The notes beneath the pieces are model-generated. The model was given only the letters and a program-made list of their open reading frames with translations. It did not search any database and had not been told where the DNA came from. Of a stretch of 54,135 nucleotides of DNA, positions 26,214-34,383 are shown piece by piece (positions within the stretch are counted from its first letter, which is position 1; each line of letters opens with the position of its first letter). This DNA is from Verrucomicrobiota bacterium (GTDB taxonomy: Bacteria > Verrucomicrobiota > Kiritimatiellia > JAHIZV01), in the NCBI GenBank assembly GCA_018814445.1, contig JAHIZV010000099.1, positions 1 through 54,135 of the forward strand. Reading direction: 5' to 3'. A program made the translations under genes and the position numbers.

Positions 26214-27116
26214 AATCAAGGCGTCAGCCACGGCTTCAATGAACAACGGTGTCGTATTCATGGACTCCGTGCGCTCCAGGCGGATGCCGTGTTCTTCGGC
26301 AATCTGCTTCGCCTCGATATCCAGATCGTAGAGAATCTCTATGTGGTCACAGACAAACCCGATCGGGGCGACGAGGATGTCGGTGCAGCCTTGCTCGGCC
26401 AGTTCCGGAATCACGTCCTCTATCGCGGGACCCAGCCACTGTTCTCTGCTCGCACCCGCGCTCTGATAGGCGAACATCCAGTCGATGTGACCGACGCGCT
26501 CCGCGATCTGGTGGGCATTGTCTTTCAAATCCGCGTCGTAAGGGTCGCCGCCTTTGAGGATACGGGCGGGCAGACTGTGCGCGGTGAAGATGACCTTCAG
26601 TCTTCGCCCGGAACCGTCAGCGCGGAACAGGGCGAGGCCTTTCCTGATTTTCATTTCCAGCGCGTCAAAGAAGCGTGCCTGTTTCCACCACGAAGTGACG
26701 AAACCGAAAGTGATCGGGCTGCCGAGTGCCTTGTTGGCATTGTCCACCGCGCCCATGTAGCGGCTCACGCTCATGGATGAGTAGTGGGGGGCCATGACGA
26801 TAGCCAACGCATTTGTAATGCCGTCGTCAGCCATCTGCCGGACGACGGTTTCTATCTTCGGATGCCAATGGCGCATTCCGACGAAGACGGAGGAATCTAC
26901 ACTCCGCTTCTTCAATTCACTGCTCAACGCCTCTGCCTGCTCCTTCGTCCACTTGTTCAGCGGAGACCCGCCGACGACGCGGTAGCGTTCAGTGATTTCA
27001 TCAACAAGTTCCTGCGGGGTCTCGCGTCCCCCGCGAATATCAAGCAGATACGCCCTCATGTCTGCGAGGTCTTCAGGAGACCCGTAGGCCAGCATCAGAA
27101 CCGCGGACTTATTCAT
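26199..27116 (-). CDS. hemH: Ferrochelatase (probably coproporphyrin ferrochelatase)
   Basis: A 305-residue enzyme inserting Fe2+ into a porphyrin. Motifs AVLMLAYGSPEDLADM, RYRVVGGSPLNKWTKEQAEAL, MAPHYSSMSVSRY (metal-site His) and PIGFVCDHIEILYDLDIEA (catalytic Glu) are canonical. Its start overlaps the hemE stop, implying translational coupling; ATG 27116 is chosen among three close ATGs without a clear ribosome binding site. With hemQ in the same run, the likely substrate is coproporphyrin III. Confidence 0.94.
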   Translation of the reverse strand: MNKSAVLMLAYGSPEDLADMRAYLLDIRGGRETPQELVDEITERYRVVGGSPLNKWTKEQAEALSSELKKRSVDSSVFVGMRHWHPKIETVVRQMADDGITNALAIVMAPHYSSMSVSRYMGAVDNANKALGSPITFGFVTSWWKQARFFDALEMKIRKGLALFRADGSGRRLKVIFTAHSLPARILKGGDPYDADLKDNAHQIAERVGHIDWMFAYQSAGASREQWLGPAIEDVIPELAEQGCTDILVAPIGFVCDHIEILYDLDIEAKQIAEEHGIRLERTESMNTTPLFIEAVADALIHSAI

Positions 27117-28218
27117 TTTCATCTTCATCAAATCTGGAGCGGCGTTTGTGCGCCTCGCTGTCCTCGTTGCCGTCGTCCTCCGGGTCGGCGGAAGTGTACT
27201 TGTGTACGAAGTCCACCAGCGCCGCTACGTTCTCGGGAGGAGTATCTTTCCTTGCGCCGTGTCCAAGATTGAATATGTGACCTTTGCGTCCCGAAACGTT
27301 GAACAGAATACGTCCGGCCTCTTTTCGTATATCCGCGATTGATCCTTCGGCCAGAACCTTCGGATCCAGATTGCCCTGCACAGCCACCTTGCCCAGTTCA
27401 TCCCAGGCGGCAACCAGGTCCGTTTCCGAGTCGACACCGATGACATCTCCTCCTGCTTCTTTCATCTGCGGCAGCAGGGACCCGGTGCCCGTACCGAAAT
27501 GGATGAGCGGCGCTTTCGACTGCTTCGCCTGGCGGATGGCTTCAGCGGAGTAGGGCATCACAAACTCGGCATATTCCTCCGGCGTGACGTGTCCCACCCA
27601 ACTGTCGAACAGCTGAAGCGCCTGTGCGCCGGCTTCAGCCTGGGCGAGCAGATACTCGCCCACGACGTTCGAGAGCCTCTCCATCAGCATGTGCCATGCG
27701 GAAGGCTGATCGTGCATGAACGCTTTCGCTTTTGTGAAGTCCCTCGAGCTTCCTCCCTCGATGGCATAGCACGCGAGCGTGAAGGGAGCTCCGGAGAACC
27801 CGATCAAGGGCACGCGTCCGGCGAGAGCGGCCCGCGCAAGCTTCACTGCTTTGATTGTAAAGTCCAGATACTCGCGCGGATCAATGCTCCTCAGTTTCTC
27901 CACATCGGCAGAACTGCCGATCGGATTATGAAAGATGGGTCCTTCACCGCTCACGAATTCGAGTTCAAGTCCCATTGCCTCCGGAACTGTGAGGATGTCG
28001 GCGAAGATGATGGCCGCATCGAGTTCAAATGCCTCGATGGGCTGGAGAGTGACTTCAGCGGCCATTTCCGGGGATTTGATCAATTCGAGGATCGTGTGCT
28101 CTTCGCGCAACGCACGGTACTCCGGCATATAGCGTCCGGCCTGCCGCATCAGCCAGATAGGCGTGCAATCGGTCGGTTCGCGTTTGCATGCCTTCAGGAA
28201 TCGGTCTGTTCTACTCAC
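27109..28218 (-). CDS. hemE: Uroporphyrinogen decarboxylase
   Basis: A 369-residue enzyme making coproporphyrinogen III. Motifs PIWLMRQAGRYMPEYRALRE (substrate Arg), IIFADILTVPEAMG, GFSGAPFTLACYAIEGG and FNLGHGARKDTPPENV are diagnostic. The start is GTG 28218, whose GTGA overlaps the hemQ stop codon and has a G-rich ribosome binding site upstream; the longer frame is a low-complexity tail of hemQ. It carries an extra charged C-terminal tail of about 25 residues that ends in the hemH overlap. Confidence 0.96.
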   Translation of the reverse strand: MSRTDRFLKACKREPTDCTPIWLMRQAGRYMPEYRALREEHTILELIKSPEMAAEVTLQPIEAFELDAAIIFADILTVPEAMGLELEFVSGEGPIFHNPIGSSADVEKLRSIDPREYLDFTIKAVKLARAALAGRVPLIGFSGAPFTLACYAIEGGSSRDFTKAKAFMHDQPSAWHMLMERLSNVVGEYLLAQAEAGAQALQLFDSWVGHVTPEEYAEFVMPYSAEAIRQAKQSKAPLIHFGTGTGSLLPQMKEAGGDVIGVDSETDLVAAWDELGKVAVQGNLDPKVLAEGSIADIRKEAGRILFNVSGRKGHIFNLGHGARKDTPPENVAALVDFVHKYTSADPEDDGNEDSEAHKRRSRFDEDENE

Positions 28219-28973
28219 CCATTCCCCCTTTCTCCCTCTCCCCCATTCGCGCCGGAGGCGCTCTGCCACACCACTTTGCCGACAAAGAACGGACCGATCT
28301 CTTCAAGAAACTCCGACGTCTGTCTGCTCTTCCTCATATCCTGCACGATCCTGCTGAGCGGATGAAGTTCCCCGCCCATGAGACCCAGAATGAAATCGTT
28401 GTCATTCTTGTCGAGGCCATGACAGGCCAGACGAATATCGTAGCAGTATCCGCCATTTGTGTAGGCCATCGCAATCTTCGAATGCTCGATCATCATCTCG
28501 CGCTGCTCTTCCCGCGAAACGCGTTCAAACGCGCCGGCGCGTCTCACCGGGTACCAGACGACCCACGGCCATTCAGGATTAAGAAGCCGCTCCATGGGTC
28601 GTTCGACAAGTACCCGTTCCGGATTCTCCTCATATCCGATCGTGTACGTACGGCCGAACATCGTGAATTCGGGTTTGAGGAAGAGTTCCTTGAAGCGGGA
28701 ACCGTTTAGGAAGTTGCGAAGTTGACCAACGAAGAAATCGGGTTTTTCCGAAGCCGTCACGAGAGCGACACCCTCCGGATCGTTGGCGTCGAGATAGAGG
28801 GCGGCCCGGAAATCCGTCTTCTTAAGGTCTTCGATCAACAAATCGATGTCGTTGCAGCCGCCAAAGGCAAGAAGTTGAAAGAACAGTCGACGGTTAACAG
28901 ACAGAGGCTGCCCGTTCGGGTCCCGGCCCTTCTCGCTGAGGTCGAGTCGCACAGGTTCATGTCTATCAGTCAT
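28215..28973 (-). CDS. hemQ: HemQ-like coproheme decarboxylase (chlorite dismutase family)
   Basis: A 252-residue protein of the chlorite dismutase superfamily. The C-terminal half contains VWYPVRRAGAFERVSREEQ (the YP-x-x-(K/R)-R region with the catalytic Tyr of HemQ), MMIEHSKIAMAY (proximal heme His), and GPFFVGKVVWQ. In the coproporphyrin-dependent pathway HemQ oxidatively decarboxylates coproheme to heme b. Gene context (hemE, hemH, hemY directly downstream) supports that role over chlorite detoxification. ATG 28973 has GGGAG upstream. The low-complexity Gly/Glu tail overlaps the hemE start. Confidence 0.88.
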   Translation of the reverse strand: MTDRHEPVRLDLSEKGRDPNGQPLSVNRRLFFQLLAFGGCNDIDLLIEDLKKTDFRAALYLDANDPEGVALVTASEKPDFFVGQLRNFLNGSRFKELFLKPEFTMFGRTYTIGYEENPERVLVERPMERLLNPEWPWVVWYPVRRAGAFERVSREEQREMMIEHSKIAMAYTNGGYCYDIRLACHGLDKNDNDFILGLMGGELHPLSRIVQDMRKSRQTSEFLEEIGPFFVGKVVWQSASGANGGEGERGNG

Positions 28974-28996
28974 TCGGTATCTCCCAGTCAGGATGA

Positions 28997-29024
28997 AGAA
29001 TAGGCCATAAAGGACGCAGGTCAA
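28997..29024 (-). promoter_or_regulatory. Predicted sigma70-type promoter of hemQEHY
   Basis: On the minus strand TTGACC (29019-29024) is separated by 16 bases from TATTCT (28997-29002), placing transcription start about 30 bases before the hemQ ATG. A 40-bp perfect palindrome lies about 42 bases further upstream. Confidence 0.5.
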
Positions 29025-29065
29025 GAAATGCGGCAGACATCAGCATATGCCTCCTCAGCACTCCG

Positions 29066-29105
29066 TGTTTCACTTAGCGTCACGATCGTGACGCTAAGTG
29101 AAACA
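29066..29105. repeat. Perfect 40-bp palindrome upstream of hemQ
   Basis: Two complementary 20-base halves with no spacer, centred at 29085/29086 (core TTAGCGTCACGATCGTGACG). There is no adjacent T-run on either side, so an operator or regulator-binding cruciform is more likely than a terminator. It lies upstream of the predicted hemQ promoter. Confidence 0.85.
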
Positions 29106-29212
29106 TTTCTGTGGATGATCTTGAGTGGATTCTGAGGGTGCGCTTCGATGGGATGCGCAGGGGCAGGGGGGCGGTGGATTGCCGCCCTATGTCGATATAT
29201 CGCTTTTGAGCC

Positions 29213-29590
29213 CTACCAGAGTGTCTTGATCTTGCGGGACGCGCGGAGTTTACGGTCCTTGGTTAATGGCTCCGAGAAAGGCTGCGGTTGCCGCGATGAA
29301 TCGATCCGCCGGGTCCGCGTGCAGTCCCATGGAGACGGACATTCGGCTGATCGCGTTGTCTGGCGGAATGAACTGGAACAGCCCCGTCTTTTCACAGCGA
29401 TCCAGCCAGACCTCTCTCGGGACCGAAAAGCTTAGACGTCCTTGGGACTCAAGCATCAGCATCTCCCACACGCTGATACTCGACACATAGGCGCTTCGGT
29501 CGTCAATGGCATTGTCGATAGCTTCAAGAGCACGTTTTGTGAGATTCGCCGGTTCGGCCACTGGGGCCGCCCGTGATCCGTGACCAGAAT
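29213..29590 (-). pseudogene. Decayed vapC-type PIN-domain toxin
   Basis: Three pieces of one PIN protein lie in different frames on the minus strand. The first, near 29556-29590, reads ILVTDH (compare ILVDTH). The middle (29250-29561) reads LTKRALEAIDNAIDD, YVSSISVWEMLMLESQGRLS and ADPADRFIAATAAFLGA. The last (29213-29270) reads LTKDRKLRASRKIKTLW, the expected C-terminus. At least two frameshifts separate them, so the toxin is inactive. No antitoxin gene could be found next to it. It lies between hemL and hemQ; the rest of 29106-29766 shows no other gene. Confidence 0.75.
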
Positions 29591-29766
29591 CGTGTCGATT
29601 CCCCGGCCTGAGTGAAGAAGAGGTGGCAGGGCAGGAATCCTTCGATATCCAGTTGGCCGGGTATGGGATTCATCTATAGGTGACAGAAAATACCTTCTAT
29701 TACCTACCCTACGCGCCACCCACCGCTATTCGAACGGGACAGAAGGCTTCTACTGTCGCTACCGTT

Positions 29767-31026
29767 CTAGCGCAGGCCGTGGCCAATGGTCTCTGCGGCT
29801 TTACTCAGGACATTCGCATCATGTTCGGTTGATGCGAAGCAGACTTCGAAAGGCGAGGGTGGAAGGTAGATCCCGTTCTTAAGGCAGTGGGCAAACATCC
29901 TCTTGAACGGTTCGGGATCGGATGCCTGTACGTCGGCGAATGATGTTACTGGTCCCTCCTTGAAGAAGAAAGAGAACAGGCTGCCGAGTTGCGGTATCTG
30001 GACCGTTACGCCGTTTAGATCAGCGGTGGACCTGAGTTCGGCGACCAGGGAAGAAGTCTTCTTTTCGAGTTCTTCGTATGGATCATCCTTCTGCAGGCGG
30101 CGCAGAGTTGCCAGGCCCGCCGCAACCGATACGGGATTGCCGCTCAAGGTGCCGGCCTGATAGACAGGGCCGTTGGGTGCGAGCATGTCCATGATATCGG
30201 CGCGCCCGCCGACGGCGCCTATCGGCATGCCGCCGCCTATGACTTTTCCGAGGCAGGTGATGTCCGGTTTGACGCCGCAGATGTTCTGACAGCCGCCGAA
30301 AGTCAGTCGGAAGCCGGTAATGACTTCGTCGAAGATTAGAAGCGCGCCACACAGATTACAAATCTCCCGGAGTCGTTCGAGAAATCCTTCTTCGGGCATA
30401 ACGAGACCCATGTTGGCCGCGACAGGTTCCACCGTGATGGCCGCCAGATCGTGTCCGTGTTCGTCCACAATGTCCATCAGGTGATCCAGATCGTTGAGGG
30501 GGCAGACCAATGTCTCGGCGGCAAGGGCTTCGGGGACGCCCGAAGACGACGCAGTTGCGATGCCGGCAACGCCGCTTCCTGCCTGTACCAGCAGCGCGTC
30601 CGAATGACCGTGATAGCAGCCGCTGAACTTCAGAATCTTGTTCCGCTCCGTGAAGCCGCGGGCGAGGCGGAGCGCCGTCATAGCCGCTTCCGTGCCGGAA
30701 CTGACAAGACGAAGCTTCTCCATGCTCGGGATCGCGCTCTTGATCAACTCGGCCAGTTCGATCTCCGCCTCTGTGGTAACGGCGAAGCTGGTGCCTTTTT
30801 CGGCCGCCTTCTGAATAGCCTCAACAACATCGGGATGAGCATGTCCAAGAATCAGCGGGCCGAACGACATACAGAAATCGATGAGCTGTCTGCCATCTAC
30901 CGTCTCGAGATAGGGGCCGTGAGCACGACGGACATAGATGGGATCCTGACCAACGGATTTGAATGCCCGGACAGGACTGTTGACGCCCGATGGAATTGCT
31001 GCTTCTGCTCTTTGTTTAAGATTCAT
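29767..31026 (-). CDS. hemL: Glutamate-1-semialdehyde 2,1-aminomutase
   Basis: A 419-residue PLP enzyme making 5-aminolevulinate. It has SGVNSPVRAFKSVG at the start, FVSSGTEAAM-like RLVSSGTEAAMTALRLARG, FSGCYHGHSDALLVQAGSG, LIFDEVITGFR, and the PLP-Lys motif CLGKVIGGGMPIGAVGG. With HemA it forms the C5 route to 5-aminolevulinate. It follows the GxxExxY gene; hemQ lies further downstream beyond the vapC relic. Confidence 0.97.
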   Translation of the reverse strand: MNLKQRAEAAIPSGVNSPVRAFKSVGQDPIYVRRAHGPYLETVDGRQLIDFCMSFGPLILGHAHPDVVEAIQKAAEKGTSFAVTTEAEIELAELIKSAIPSMEKLRLVSSGTEAAMTALRLARGFTERNKILKFSGCYHGHSDALLVQAGSGVAGIATASSSGVPEALAAETLVCPLNDLDHLMDIVDEHGHDLAAITVEPVAANMGLVMPEEGFLERLREICNLCGALLIFDEVITGFRLTFGGCQNICGVKPDITCLGKVIGGGMPIGAVGGRADIMDMLAPNGPVYQAGTLSGNPVSVAAGLATLRRLQKDDPYEELEKKTSSLVAELRSTADLNGVTVQIPQLGSLFSFFFKEGPVTSFADVQASDPEPFKRMFAHCLKNGIYLPPSPFEVCFASTEHDANVLSKAAETIGHGLR

Positions 31027-31028
31027 TT

Positions 31029-31058
31029 GTTGCCCACGAAATGCGCGAAAGTGCGCTA
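31029..31058. repeat. CGAAATGCGC word-repeat, left flank of GxxExxY gene
   Basis: ACGAAATGCGCGAAAGTGCG followed by CTAAAAGGG. It resembles, in inverted orientation, the sequence at 31466-31497 on the other side of the GxxExxY gene, suggesting both flank an inserted cassette. Confidence 0.55.
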
Positions 31059-31068
31059 AAAGGGAAGA

Positions 31069-31458
31069 TCAGTTTCTGTTTGTTAAGACAATACGTTCAT
31101 ACTCAAGTCTCGGATGGTGACCGAAGTTGACCGGCAATCCCAGTTGAAAGCCTGTGGCATTCAAGTAACTCAGTACTTGCGCTCTGTGTTGATCTGCGAG
31201 TTTCTCTACAGTTTTGATCTCAAGCACGATCTTATCATAGCAGGTGAAGTCTGGCACATAGTGCTGCTTCAACCGTTGTCCGCGATAGTAGAGGGGTACT
31301 CGACTCTGAGAGCAGTTTAGTATTTGCCGGTGAGTGAGTTCAATCTTCATGCACTCGTAATAGACCGGCTCAAGAAAACCGTGGCCTTTCTCCTTGTACA
31401 CCTCAAAACACGCGCCAATGCCCGAGTAGCTTTCCTCTCTATAGACAACGTCCCTCAA
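31069..31458 (-). CDS. GxxExxY protein (PD-(D/E)XK-like)
   Basis: A 129-residue member of the GxxExxY family, with GHGFLEPVYYECMKIEL (the naming motif) and YVPDFTCYDKIVLEIKT (PD...ExK nuclease-like residues). The molecular role of the family is not established. The start is TTG 31458, eight bases after the HemCD stop; no ATG fits. It splits the heme operon between hemCD and hemL and is bracketed by inverted CGAAATGCGC word-repeats, as if inserted as a unit. Confidence 0.85.
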   Translation of the reverse strand: MRDVVYREESYSGIGACFEVYKEKGHGFLEPVYYECMKIELTHRQILNCSQSRVPLYYRGQRLKQHYVPDFTCYDKIVLEIKTVEKLADQHRAQVLSYLNATGFQLGLPVNFGHHPRLEYERIVLTNRN

Positions 31459-31465
31459 TTCTAAT

Positions 31466-31497
31466 CTACTTTTCGCGGAATTTTGCGCATTTCGCGG
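31466..31497. repeat. CGAAATGCGC word-repeat, right flank of GxxExxY gene
   Basis: Read on the minus strand, CGCGAAATGCGCAAAATTCC followed by GCGAAAAGTAG. It encodes the last residues (AKCAKFREK) of the HemCD fusion and is an inverted relative of the repeat at 31029-31058. Confidence 0.55.
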
Positions 31498-33502
31498 GCC
31501 ATTCCTGAATGATTCCGGCTTTGAGGTCGAGTGCTTCGAGTTCCTTCAGTGTGGCGGGGCCGACGGCCAGCCATGTTCGATGCGCTTTCAGTTCTTCGGG
31601 GAACTGATCGAAGTAGGCTTTCACCGTGCTTCCGCTCGTGAAGAGCACACGTTGGAACGAGAGGTGCGGGAGGTGATGATGTTGGACGGGTTCGTTCCTG
31701 TAGTAGACGACAGGGATGAGCTCTATGCCACTTTGTTTGAGACTCTTGATTCGATCCGCCTGCGGCGCGGCATCGGAGCAGGGGTAGAGGTAGCGTCCCT
31801 TGAAGTCCTCACGTGTCTTCTCCGCGAGAGCCTGCACTCCGTGAAACGAGTCAGCGGCCGCGTCGGCTCTTATGCCGTGCGATGCGAGTTCTGCTTCCGT
31901 AACCGGCCCTACCGCGAGCATCTTCTTTCCGGTCAGCGCCCGGACGTCCTTCCATGCCAGCACGGCTTCGATGAAAGCCTTGACCGCGATGCGGGAAGGG
32001 AAGATCACGCCTGCCACTTCCGGCAGGTGCTCTTCCACACTCGCTTTGCGTTCATCGAGCGGCAGCACTTGTAGCCGAATGAATGGCCAGTGGAGCAGTG
32101 GACCATGTCTTAGAAACGGTTCCGGGTCAGTTCCGACAAAAAGCGTTCGCACGGGCTGGGGAAAGGGGCGGTTTCCGACGAGGAAGAGTGCGGGAGGTTT
32201 CAGATCAAGGTTGCCGCACTCCCCAAGTGTGGAAACATGCAGAGCTTCATCGTCCTTTCCGATCATCTCGCTTGCGATGAAGGAAGCATCATCCGGCCAG
32301 CCGGCGCTCTTGAGGTGTTGCACTAATTCGGGCAGTTGTGTGACGCCCATGTAGACCGCAATGTTACCGTCTTTCGGATCGGGGAAGCCATGCATAAACG
32401 GCTGGTCCGAAGGATGTGCTGACATAAGCGTTATGGTCTTTCCTCCTCCCCGATGTGTCAGCGAAACGGATGCGCGGGAAGCCGTGATCTGGGCCGCGGT
32501 CACTGCCGGTACGATATCGGTACGCAGACCCCACGAAGTGAGAAACTCGAGTTCTTCTCCCAGGTGGCCGAAGACTCCGGGATCGCCGCCCTTGAGCCTT
32601 ACGACCAGTCGGCCCTTCTCGGCTTCCTCGAGCATCATTCTGTGGATCTCGCTCTGCGGTGTGGATTCCTGGCCAAAGCGTTTGCCGACACATACAGCCC
32701 GCGTACCGAGCGTTTCAAGCACGCTCTCCGGAATCAGCCGGTCATGCAGCACGACATCCGCATGGTTCACGTATTGTCCGGCTCTGTACGAAAGCAGCGC
32801 TGCCTCAGCAGGACAGCCCACGAGGGCTACAAGCCCGGCAGTCCGGCGCACATCAATCTGCCTGAGGAGTGCAGTCAATTCTTCATCGTCGGCACGCACC
32901 GTCAGGGCGAGTCTTCCCTGCTGAGGCGCTGGATCGTAGGGTAGGTACTTCCCTATGCGGGCTGACAGACCAAGCCGCTCAAGCGCGCAGGCCGCAATGA
33001 TCACGGCGTCGAAGTCGCCGCGATCCAACTGTTCGAGACGCTCCGCGACGTTACCTCTGACAGGCCGCATCTCAATATCGGGATAGAGAGCTCTGATCAG
33101 ATCTTCGCGTCGTGGACTGCTTGTCGCGACACTGTTCGGCGCATCGTCTGGATTGAAGTCTTTTCGGAAGACGAGGGCGTCGCGAATGTCTTTGGAAGGA
33201 AGGAGTGCGGCGAGCGTCAGTTCATCCCGCATCGTCTCCGGCAAGTCCTTGGCCGAATGAACCGCGATGTCGGCCTCGGCGTTGATTAAGGCATCGTCCA
33301 GATCACGCGTGAAGAAGTCGTCAGGCACATCCGGGTCGGTCAGAGGTGTGACAAGATCGCGGTCGCCGGGAGTCGTCAGGATTGCTGTTTCGAGTTGGGT
33401 TCCTTCAGGGAGAAGGGGGACGAGAAGATCCATCGCTTCCTTGACCTGGATCTGCGCCAACGCACTTTGCCGAGATATGAATCTCAGTTTGCGCGTGACC
33501 AT
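31466..33502 (-). CDS. HemC-CobA-HemD fusion: porphobilinogen deaminase, SUMT and uroporphyrinogen III synthase
   Basis: A 678-residue three-part protein. Residues 1-222 are HemC domains I and II: RFISRQSALAQIQVKEAM, HSAKDLPETM (catalytic Asp), RPVRGNVAERLEQLDRGDFD, APQQGRLALTVRADDEE. HemC domain III, which carries the Cys that binds the dipyrromethane cofactor, is absent. Residues 223-445 are uroporphyrinogen III methyltransferase (ADVVLHDRL, VVRLKGGDPGVFGHLGEE, SLTHRGGGKT), though its usual VGAGPGD reads VGCPAEA. Residues 446-678 are HemD-like (VIFPSRIAVKAF, LFTSGSTVKAYFDQF). It would channel porphobilinogen to uroporphyrinogen III and precorrin-2. It overlaps hemA by 19 bases. Confidence 0.9.
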   Translation of the reverse strand: MVTRKLRFISRQSALAQIQVKEAMDLLVPLLPEGTQLETAILTTPGDRDLVTPLTDPDVPDDFFTRDLDDALINAEADIAVHSAKDLPETMRDELTLAALLPSKDIRDALVFRKDFNPDDAPNSVATSSPRREDLIRALYPDIEMRPVRGNVAERLEQLDRGDFDAVIIAACALERLGLSARIGKYLPYDPAPQQGRLALTVRADDEELTALLRQIDVRRTAGLVALVGCPAEAALLSYRAGQYVNHADVVLHDRLIPESVLETLGTRAVCVGKRFGQESTPQSEIHRMMLEEAEKGRLVVRLKGGDPGVFGHLGEELEFLTSWGLRTDIVPAVTAAQITASRASVSLTHRGGGKTITLMSAHPSDQPFMHGFPDPKDGNIAVYMGVTQLPELVQHLKSAGWPDDASFIASEMIGKDDEALHVSTLGECGNLDLKPPALFLVGNRPFPQPVRTLFVGTDPEPFLRHGPLLHWPFIRLQVLPLDERKASVEEHLPEVAGVIFPSRIAVKAFIEAVLAWKDVRALTGKKMLAVGPVTEAELASHGIRADAAADSFHGVQALAEKTREDFKGRYLYPCSDAAPQADRIKSLKQSGIELIPVVYYRNEPVQHHHLPHLSFQRVLFTSGSTVKAYFDQFPEELKAHRTWLAVGPATLKELEALDLKAGIIQEWPAKCAKFREK

Positions 33503-34383
33503 GATAACGCGCCCTCCCTGACGATGCGCGCTGCTTTTTCGGCGTTAGCGCGCCTCTCCTCCTTGTTGATGTGCGCTTTGGCTTCGATGTCTTCGAGGGG
33601 TATATAGCGCACGTCACCGCCGGCCTGCACATCCTGATGGCAGTCGGGCGGAACGCCCAGGTCAATGATGGTCAGAGGTTTGACTGCGGCCTCGATATGC
33701 TCTCGGTACAAGACAGGATGGGGAGCGGCGGTTGCCGTGATCATGCCGCCGATACCGCTGAGCAAATGGAGGAGATCATCGAGGCCGGAGCCGAACCCGC
33801 CGACCCGCGTCGCGAGTTGGATGGCATTCTCAGGACAGCGGCTGGCGATTCGCACTGATGAGCTTCCACGTTTTGAAAGATAGCGCGCGACACTGCCGGC
33901 CAGAGAGCCGGCGCCGAGAACGGCAAGAGGCGCCCCGGGCTCGACCTCATTGAGAAGCACGCGTCCCGCCAACGCGCTTATTGATGTCAGATTGTTGTCG
34001 ATACCGCTTTCTTTGCGAGCCTTGCGCGCCAGCGCGAGCACATTCTGGAATACGCGATCCATCGCATGACCGCTGCGATGCTCGGCGATTCTGAAGGCTT
34101 TGTAAGCGTTGCGAACCTGGCCAAGTACTTCCAGTTCTCCGAGGATGCGGCTCTCAAGACCCGCTGCAATTCTCGCCAGTCGCTCAAAGGCTTCGGCATC
34201 CGACCACGTCTGAGTGATGAGCCCTTCCGTTATGCCGGGCATCTTGTCGCCGTAGCACTCGAGCCGCTGGCATGTGTCCAGCACGAACAAATCGGGCGAG
34301 GCCGAGCGCAATTCGCGGATCAACCGCGCTCGCTCAATCGGCTCCTCAACCTCTATTCTCCAGCCTTGCAGCAGCATCTTCAA
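33484..34383 (-). CDS. hemA: Glutamyl-tRNA reductase, short form
   Basis: A 299-residue NADPH-dependent reductase of glutamyl-tRNA. It has the catalytic Cys in FVLDTCQRLECYG (Cys38), the motif GLESRILGELEVLGQVRNAY, and the NADPH domain (LAVLGAGSLAGSVARYLSKRG, ITATAAPHPVL, IIDLGVPPDCHQ). The family is usually about 400-430 residues; the N-terminus is shortened and the C-terminal dimerisation domain after the linker helix is missing. TTG 34383 has GGAG five bases upstream; ATG 34377 is the alternative. It overlaps both the upstream Met8-like gene and hemCD. Confidence 0.9.
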   Translation of the reverse strand: MKMLLQGWRIEVEEPIERARLIRELRSASPDLFVLDTCQRLECYGDKMPGITEGLITQTWSDAEAFERLARIAAGLESRILGELEVLGQVRNAYKAFRIAEHRSGHAMDRVFQNVLALARKARKESGIDNNLTSISALAGRVLLNEVEPGAPLAVLGAGSLAGSVARYLSKRGSSSVRIASRCPENAIQLATRVGGFGSGLDDLLHLLSGIGGMITATAAPHPVLYREHIEAAVKPLTIIDLGVPPDCHQDVQAGGDVRYIPLEDIEAKAHINKEERRANAEKAARIVREGALSWSRAN

